A stretch of 25,801 bases of DNA from the NCBI GenBank assembly GCA_014730295.1, contig WJIN01000088.1, positions 1 to 25,801 on the forward strand. Direction: 5' to 3'. Under the pieces are notes generated by a model that had not been told where the DNA came from, searched no databases, and saw only the letters and a program-made list of their open reading frames with translations. The DNA comes from Promethearchaeota archaeon (lineage in GTDB: Archaea; Asgardarchaeota; Lokiarchaeia; Sigynarchaeales; SOKP01). Below are positions 22,037-25,801 of the stretch, piece after piece. How positions within the stretch are numbered: the stretch's first letter is position 1; the number at the start of each line of letters is the position of its first letter. The position numbers were made by a program, and so were the translations under genes.

Positions 22037-22333
22037 TTATTCTTCCACCCTCTCCATATTTATCGCATCCACAGGGCATTCCTCCATACAAATTCCGCAC
22101 CCTTTACAATATTCTAAATCTATTTCTGGAGGGATTGTTCTAGATACGACAGCTTCAGGACAATATAACCAACAATTAAAACATGCAAATTTTCCCGATT
22201 TTGCAGGTATACAGACCTCTAAGTTTATCACTGGTTTTAAAGGAGACCACGTACCAGTCTTGCCAGCTTCCCCGATCACTGGTTTCTGGATTGACGATAA
22301 TATTTTCTGATAATCTTTTTTCGAATCATTCAT
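22037..22333 (-). CDS. porD: 2-oxoacid:ferredoxin oxidoreductase, delta (ferredoxin-like) subunit
   Basis: The 98-aa delta subunit carries two [4Fe-4S] clusters that pass electrons to ferredoxin. The second site is canonical, C76-x2-C79-x2-C82-x3-C86-P. The first site has C41, C51, C54 and C58, so nine residues separate the first two cysteines instead of two: an insertion of seven (VCIPAKSGKFACFNCWLYCP). Four ligands remain, so a cluster is still likely. The start matches other delta subunits in having about 40 residues before the first cysteine. It abuts porA without a gap and heads the leftward porD-A-B transcript, with a TATA-like element just upstream. Confidence 0.92.
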   Translation of the reverse strand: MNDSKKDYQKILSSIQKPVIGEAGKTGTWSPLKPVINLEVCIPAKSGKFACFNCWLYCPEAVVSRTIPPEIDLEYCKGCGICMEECPVDAINMERVEE

Positions 22334-22357
22334 TTTAATCGAGTTTTTTCCATTTAC

Positions 22358-22366
22358 TATATTAAA
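22358..22366 (-). promoter_or_regulatory. Probable TATA box of porDAB
   Basis: On the minus strand this is TTTAATATA, centred about 29 bases before the porD ATG. That spacing predicts a leaderless or nearly leaderless transcript. Confidence 0.45.
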
Positions 22367-22428
22367 GTAGGAAAAAATAAAATTGTTTTAGTTTACAAAA
22401 ATAAGTTATTGAATTATCATCTATTCCT

Positions 22429-22473
22429 CCTAAAATTACACGTTTTTAGGTAATTCGTTTCTGAACGCGAATT
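22429..22473. repeat. Two adjacent inverted repeats between porD and the histidine kinase
   Basis: The first is CCTAAAA (22429-22435) with TTTTAGG (22444-22450), perfect 7-bp arms around 8 nt. The second is AATTCG (22452-22457) with CGAATT (22468-22473), arms of 6 bp around 10 nt that contain a nested CGTT/AACG pair. They sit side by side between the two divergent TATA boxes (22358 and 22505), the usual place for a shared operator. Confidence 0.4.
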
Positions 22474-22504
22474 TTTGTATTTTAAATTACAAAACTTAAA
22501 AAAA

Positions 22505-22514
22505 TTATAAATAT
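22505..22514 (+). promoter_or_regulatory. TATA box of the histidine kinase gene
   Basis: TTATAAATAT follows an A-rich stretch. It predicts transcription start near 22535-22540, about 25 nt before the proposed CTG start at 22563 and about 70 nt before the TTG at 22608. Confidence 0.5.
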
Positions 22515-22562
22515 TAGTTAAGTAGTTATTAGGGAATTAAATATGCGATAAGTGATGGTTTT

Positions 22563-24377
22563 CTGGATAGTTTTAAGCAAATATTTGAAAAATTAGAAGA
22601 AGTCATTTTGATATTGGATAAGGATTTACTCGTGGAATATATCAATAAGGAAAGGTTCTTAGATTATTCCCATGTAGAACTTATTGGAAAAAGTATTTTG
22701 TCTTTTACAAAATCAGAGAACTTAAACTCAAAATATAAGGAAATAAATGAAATTATATCTTCCCAAAATGAGTTCAGGCTTTGTTTGCAGAAAAAAAATG
22801 GAGAGCCAGAGGAATACATTGCTTCCAACTATGAATTTCCATCCAATCCAAATAAGCTATTGATATTGCTTAAAGAATTAGAAAATCAAGAACCGGATCC
22901 AGACGAAGATTATCGATTTATTATCGAGAATGTGAGTGATATTATTTCTGTGTTTGATGAGAATTATGATTTAATATTCATTAATAAGGCACAGAATTCG
23001 ATTTCTGGGTTTTCTAAGGAGGAGGTTTTAGGAGAGAGCCCATTTGATTATTTACATCCAGAAGATATTAATAAAGCAGCTAAAATGTTTCAAAAGGCAT
23101 CGGTTAAAGGGTATAGTAGCGGAGAGTTCAGAATGCGGAATAAAAGTGGAAAATTTGTATGGCTTGAGGTAAATATTAAAAGAGCAACGGATAAAAAAGG
23201 ACGAAAAAGAATTATTGTCTCTTCACGGGATATTGAAAGGCGAAAACAGATCCAAGAGGAACTGAAAAATTCAGAGAAACGATATTTGCATTTATTTGAT
23301 AATTCGCCGTTCGCGGTTATATTGATTGATTTAAATGGCAAAATAATTGAGATCAATTCAACAACCACTTCATTAACGGGATATCAAAAAGAAGAATTAG
23401 TAGGAAAAAATTTTCAAGACCTTTCTCTAATTCAACCCTCATTTATCCCTCCTTTAATGAGGCGATTTACGAAATTAATCCATGGTCAGGAGTTACCTCC
23501 CATTGATTTGAAGATATACAAGAAAAATGGAGAGGAAATCTGGGTAAATTTTGGTACTTCCTATATTAAAATCGGAGATCAAGGATTTATTCAGTCTATA
23601 GGTTATGATATATCCGATCAAAAGAAAGCGGAACTGTTAATCAAGCAAGAGATAAAAAAATTAAGGGAATTGGAGCAGATGAGACGAGATATTATTATGA
23701 GGGTTTCGCACGAATTAAAAACCCCTCTTATTTCGATAATAGGTGGAACTGAGTGGTTAGAAATGTCTCTTAAAAAGAAAAAAGAAGATGGAATAAAGGA
23801 AGTATTGGGTATGATTGAGAGAGGAGGCAATCGTCTAAATAAATTAGTTGACAGACTTTTAGATATTTCAAAAATCGAATTTGGTAAATTAACATTAAAC
23901 AGAAAAAAAACAGATATCAAAAAATTGATTAAGGAAGTGGTTAGAAGTTTTGATTTCATGTGTTATGAAAGAAAAATACACATATCCACAGACTTATCAG
24001 AGCAATTAGTTCTTAATATCGACCCATTAAGAATTGAACAAGTAATCTCTAACCTCATTTCAAATGCACTAAAAAATACGCCTCATGAGGGGACTATATA
24101 CATTCAATTGAAAAAAGAGGGGAAATTTGCTAGCATAACGGTAGAAGATAATGGGATTGGATTGACTAAGTCAGAATTAAAGAAAATTTTTAAAAGATTT
24201 GGTAAGATTGAACGAGAAGGAGAAGGATTGGAATATCTAGAGACGAGCGGATCAGGACTCGGGCTTTTCATTTCAAAAGAAATTATTCTGAAACATGGAG
24301 GAACAATATTCGCTGAATCAGAAGGTCGAGGGAAAGGAAGCAAATTTATAATAAAACTTCCTATTGAAAATAAATAG
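22563..24377 (+). CDS. PAS-domain sensor histidine kinase, cytoplasmic
   Basis: From a proposed CTG start this is 604 aa; from TTG 22608 it is 589. It has three PAS domains (about residues 1-105, 115-230 and 238-355, CTG numbering), then a HisKA helix with SHELKTPL around the phospho-acceptor H383, and an ATPase domain with NLISNALKN, VEDNGIGL and SGSGLGLFISKEI. No membrane segment or receiver domain is present, so it senses an internal signal; no response regulator lies in the window. The frame is open from 22533. DSFKQIFEKLEEVILILDKD, encoded directly after the CTG and upstream of most of the TTG-start protein, is a typical PAS opening, and GTGAT lies 6 nt before the CTG. No ATG, GTG or TTG is available before 22608. 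It splits the por genes and is convergent with porG. Confidence 0.87.
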   Translation: MDSFKQIFEKLEEVILILDKDLLVEYINKERFLDYSHVELIGKSILSFTKSENLNSKYKEINEIISSQNEFRLCLQKKNGEPEEYIASNYEFPSNPNKLLILLKELENQEPDPDEDYRFIIENVSDIISVFDENYDLIFINKAQNSISGFSKEEVLGESPFDYLHPEDINKAAKMFQKASVKGYSSGEFRMRNKSGKFVWLEVNIKRATDKKGRKRIIVSSRDIERRKQIQEELKNSEKRYLHLFDNSPFAVILIDLNGKIIEINSTTTSLTGYQKEELVGKNFQDLSLIQPSFIPPLMRRFTKLIHGQELPPIDLKIYKKNGEEIWVNFGTSYIKIGDQGFIQSIGYDISDQKKAELLIKQEIKKLRELEQMRRDIIMRVSHELKTPLISIIGGTEWLEMSLKKKKEDGIKEVLGMIERGGNRLNKLVDRLLDISKIEFGKLTLNRKKTDIKKLIKEVVRSFDFMCYERKIHISTDLSEQLVLNIDPLRIEQVISNLISNALKNTPHEGTIYIQLKKEGKFASITVEDNGIGLTKSELKKIFKRFGKIEREGEGLEYLETSGSGLGLFISKEIILKHGGTIFAESEGRGKGSKFIIKLPIENK

Positions 24378-24378
24378 A

Positions 24379-24972
24379 TTAGAGCGTTTTAGCTAATTTA
24401 TACCCTTCTTCTATTAGTTTATTGTTTATTTCACTTAATTCTTCATTCATACGGTTCTTTATGATTTTCTTAAGGTTCTCTAGGCTTAAATCAGGAATAG
24501 CTTTTGCGAGCAACCCTAATATTGGAGTATTAACGATTGGGTTTCCATCGATAAGGAGATTATTCTCGATTGCCAGTTTGTTGATATCGGCAACAATAAT
24601 TTTAGTTTTATCGCTTAAATTATAGCTATTCTTAAAATATTGGGGATCCTTATTGGAATTTACAATAAAAATTCCGTCTTGTTTTAAAGAATCAACAATT
24701 TGTTGTGTTAGGACGCTTGCATCAAAGACAATCAAAACATCTGGTTCTTCGATTGAAGAACGATCCCAAATCTTTTTATTCTTCGATAATTTCGCATAAG
24801 CTTGAATAGGTGCCCCTCTACGTTCCGCTCCAAAGCTGGGGAAGGCAGTCACATCGGCAAAGTTCTCGCTTAAAAATGCCGCTTCTACTATGATCTGAGA
24901 GGCAGTCACCGCTCCTTGTCCACCCCTGCCGTGAATAACTATCTTAAGTATCTCATCTTCTTGTTCCGTCAT
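24379..24972 (-). CDS. porG: 2-oxoacid:ferredoxin oxidoreductase, gamma subunit
   Basis: The 197-aa gamma subunit belongs to the four-subunit archaeal 2-oxoacid:ferredoxin oxidoreductase. IHGRGGQGAVTA is the family's N-terminal signature, SFGAERRGAPIQAYAKLS the second conserved block, and NTPILGLLAK the third. It completes the PorGDAB enzyme, whose other three genes lie 2 kb downstream on the same strand. The usual archaeal order G-D-A-B is kept, but a histidine kinase gene on the opposite strand lies between porG and porD, so porG needs its own promoter (see 25001-25010). Its stop codon is one base from that of the kinase, so the two transcripts converge. Confidence 0.93.
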   Translation of the reverse strand: MTEQEDEILKIVIHGRGGQGAVTASQIIVEAAFLSENFADVTAFPSFGAERRGAPIQAYAKLSKNKKIWDRSSIEEPDVLIVFDASVLTQQIVDSLKQDGIFIVNSNKDPQYFKNSYNLSDKTKIIVADINKLAIENNLLIDGNPIVNTPILGLLAKAIPDLSLENLKKIIKNRMNEELSEINNKLIEEGYKLAKTL

Positions 24973-25000
24973 TTTAATTCAAATATAATTTTTTCTTATT

Positions 25001-25010
25001 CAATATATCA
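25001..25010 (-). promoter_or_regulatory. Probable TATA box of porG
   Basis: On the minus strand TGATATATTG is centred about 33 bases before the porG ATG, giving a leader of roughly 8 nt. The rest of the 209-bp spacer to 25181 is AT-rich; TTTAAAAAG near 25090 may serve the downstream hydrolase. Confidence 0.4.
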
Positions 25011-25181
25011 ATCCTTCTAGTAAGAAATTCACCTAAAAATTAAAATTTTTTTAAAGTTCTTTAAGAGAATTAGAATTCGAATCATAAAAAGTTTAAAAAG
25101 ATAAACATTTAATAAAAAATAGATACTAAATTTTGATCTCTATCCAAGTGTTTGCATTCCTATGAGGTGAGAGCATCCGAA

Positions 25182-25801
25182 ATGAAAAATAAAAAAGGAT
25201 TCTTCGAGGGATTTCAAGGAAGGAAGTTATTTTACCAATATTGGATCCCAGATTCTGGAAAGATAAAAGCAAGTATTCTCGCACTGCACGGGTTAGGTAC
25301 TCATTCTCATAGACTCGAAACACCGTCGGAATATTTTACGGAAAAAGGATACGCAGTATTTTCTTTTGATTTACGGGGACATTGGATGAATATACGAAAA
25401 ATTCCGGGTCATATTGAGAACATAGATAATATTGAAAAAGATATCATTCATTTTAAAGAAATCATGTATAAGGAGGGAGGCAAGGACCCAATCTTTATAA
25501 TGGGACATTCGTTAGGGGGTTTGGTGAGTCTAAGGTATGGAATAAATTATCCGGAAAATCCAGGTATCATTGTCTCCTCACCACTACTCGGATTTAATTC
25601 AGATGTTTTTTTAGAAAAGACTGTCGGTTCCTTAATGGCGAAAATTAGTCCCACAAATATTATCGAATTTGAAATCGACCAAAACAAACTAACAAGTGAC
25701 CTAAAGATTTTACGGAAACAGATCGCAGATAAACATGTATTAAAACAAATAACGTATAGTACTTACTCCGAAATTAATTCAGCGATGAAATGGGTAATGA
25801 A
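25182..25801 (+). CDS. Alpha/beta hydrolase (monoacylglycerol-lipase-like), 3' end outside window
   Basis: About 206 codons are present from ATG 25182 to the window edge without a stop. LALHGLGTHSHR is the oxyanion strand-loop seen in lysophospholipase/monoacylglycerol lipase-like enzymes; FSFDLRGHW follows, then the nucleophile elbow MGHSLGG. The later acid and histidine of the triad lie beyond the edge. The substrate is probably an ester such as a lipid or acylglycerol, by family resemblance only. GAGGTGA ends 11 nt upstream and favours this start; an ATG at 25162 stops after two codons. No membrane segment is seen in the visible part, unlike the hydrolase at 9314-10321. Confidence 0.85.
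   Translation, partial: MKNKKGFFEGFQGRKLFYQYWIPDSGKIKASILALHGLGTHSHRLETPSEYFTEKGYAVFSFDLRGHWMNIRKIPGHIENIDNIEKDIIHFKEIMYKEGGKDPIFIMGHSLGGLVSLRYGINYPENPGIIVSSPLLGFNSDVFLEKTVGSLMAKISPTNIIEFEIDQNKLTSDLKILRKQIADKHVLKQITYSTYSEINSAMKWVM

Noticed and set aside
21738..22100. Glycine- and cysteine-rich minus-strand frame over porA/porD
   Set aside because: It is a shifted frame of porA and porD; the cysteines come from translating their codons out of frame.
25126..25323. Minus-strand 65-aa frame opposite the last gene
   Set aside because: The plus strand has a clear alpha/beta hydrolase with a ribosome site over the same bases.

Overview
The window is AT-rich and archaeal. The evidence is an archaeal LSm protein, a RIO2 kinase, a Clp1/Grc3-type polynucleotide kinase, an AbrB-PhoU regulator, an FmdE-like protein, a four-subunit pyruvate-type ferredoxin oxidoreductase and TATA-box promoters with very short leaders. 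A eukaryote-like PPP phosphatase and a membrane protein with a possible gelsolin-like domain suggest an Asgard (Promethearchaeota, Lokiarchaeia-like) genome. That placement is an inference; no rRNA or phylogenetic marker was tested. I see no tRNA, rRNA, CRISPR array, insertion sequence or prophage.

Layout. 1-3391: divergent shikimate genes (partial aroA leftward, aroC rightward), a Gfo/Idh/MocA oxidoreductase and a small helical protein. 3460-6582: a Mut7-C PIN-like protein diverges from an FmdE-like protein, followed by a GNAT acetyltransferase and a Clp1-like kinase. 6695-9317: an overlapping two-gene cassette of a circularly permuted ATP-grasp ligase and an M14-type zinc peptidase. 9314-13227 (leftward): a membrane-anchored alpha/beta hydrolase, an acidic protein with a four-cysteine tail, an ACC-deaminase-like PLP enzyme with a cysteine-rich tail, and an AbrB-PhoU regulator. 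13369-15435: a stand-alone N6-adenine DNA methyltransferase. 15588-19751: PPP phosphatase, gamma-glutamylcyclotransferase-like protein, LSm protein, SAM methyltransferase, RIO2 kinase and the possible gelsolin-like membrane protein. 19858-24972: the por genes (G, D, A, B) read leftward, split by a PAS histidine kinase on the opposite strand. 25182-end: a partial alpha/beta hydrolase.

How the genes fit together. aroA and aroC catalyse consecutive late steps to chorismate. PorGDAB would couple oxidation of a 2-oxoacid, probably pyruvate, to ferredoxin reduction. LSm, RIO2 and the Clp1-like kinase belong to RNA processing and ribosome maturation. The best candidate for an undescribed system is the ATP-grasp/M14 pair: one enzyme predicted to form an amide or peptide bond, fused translationally to one predicted to hydrolyse such a bond. 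Other points worth checking are the possible gelsolin-membrane fusion, the cysteine-rich tail on the PLP enzyme, a probable CTG start for the histidine kinase, and paired inverted repeats in the porD/kinase intergenic region.
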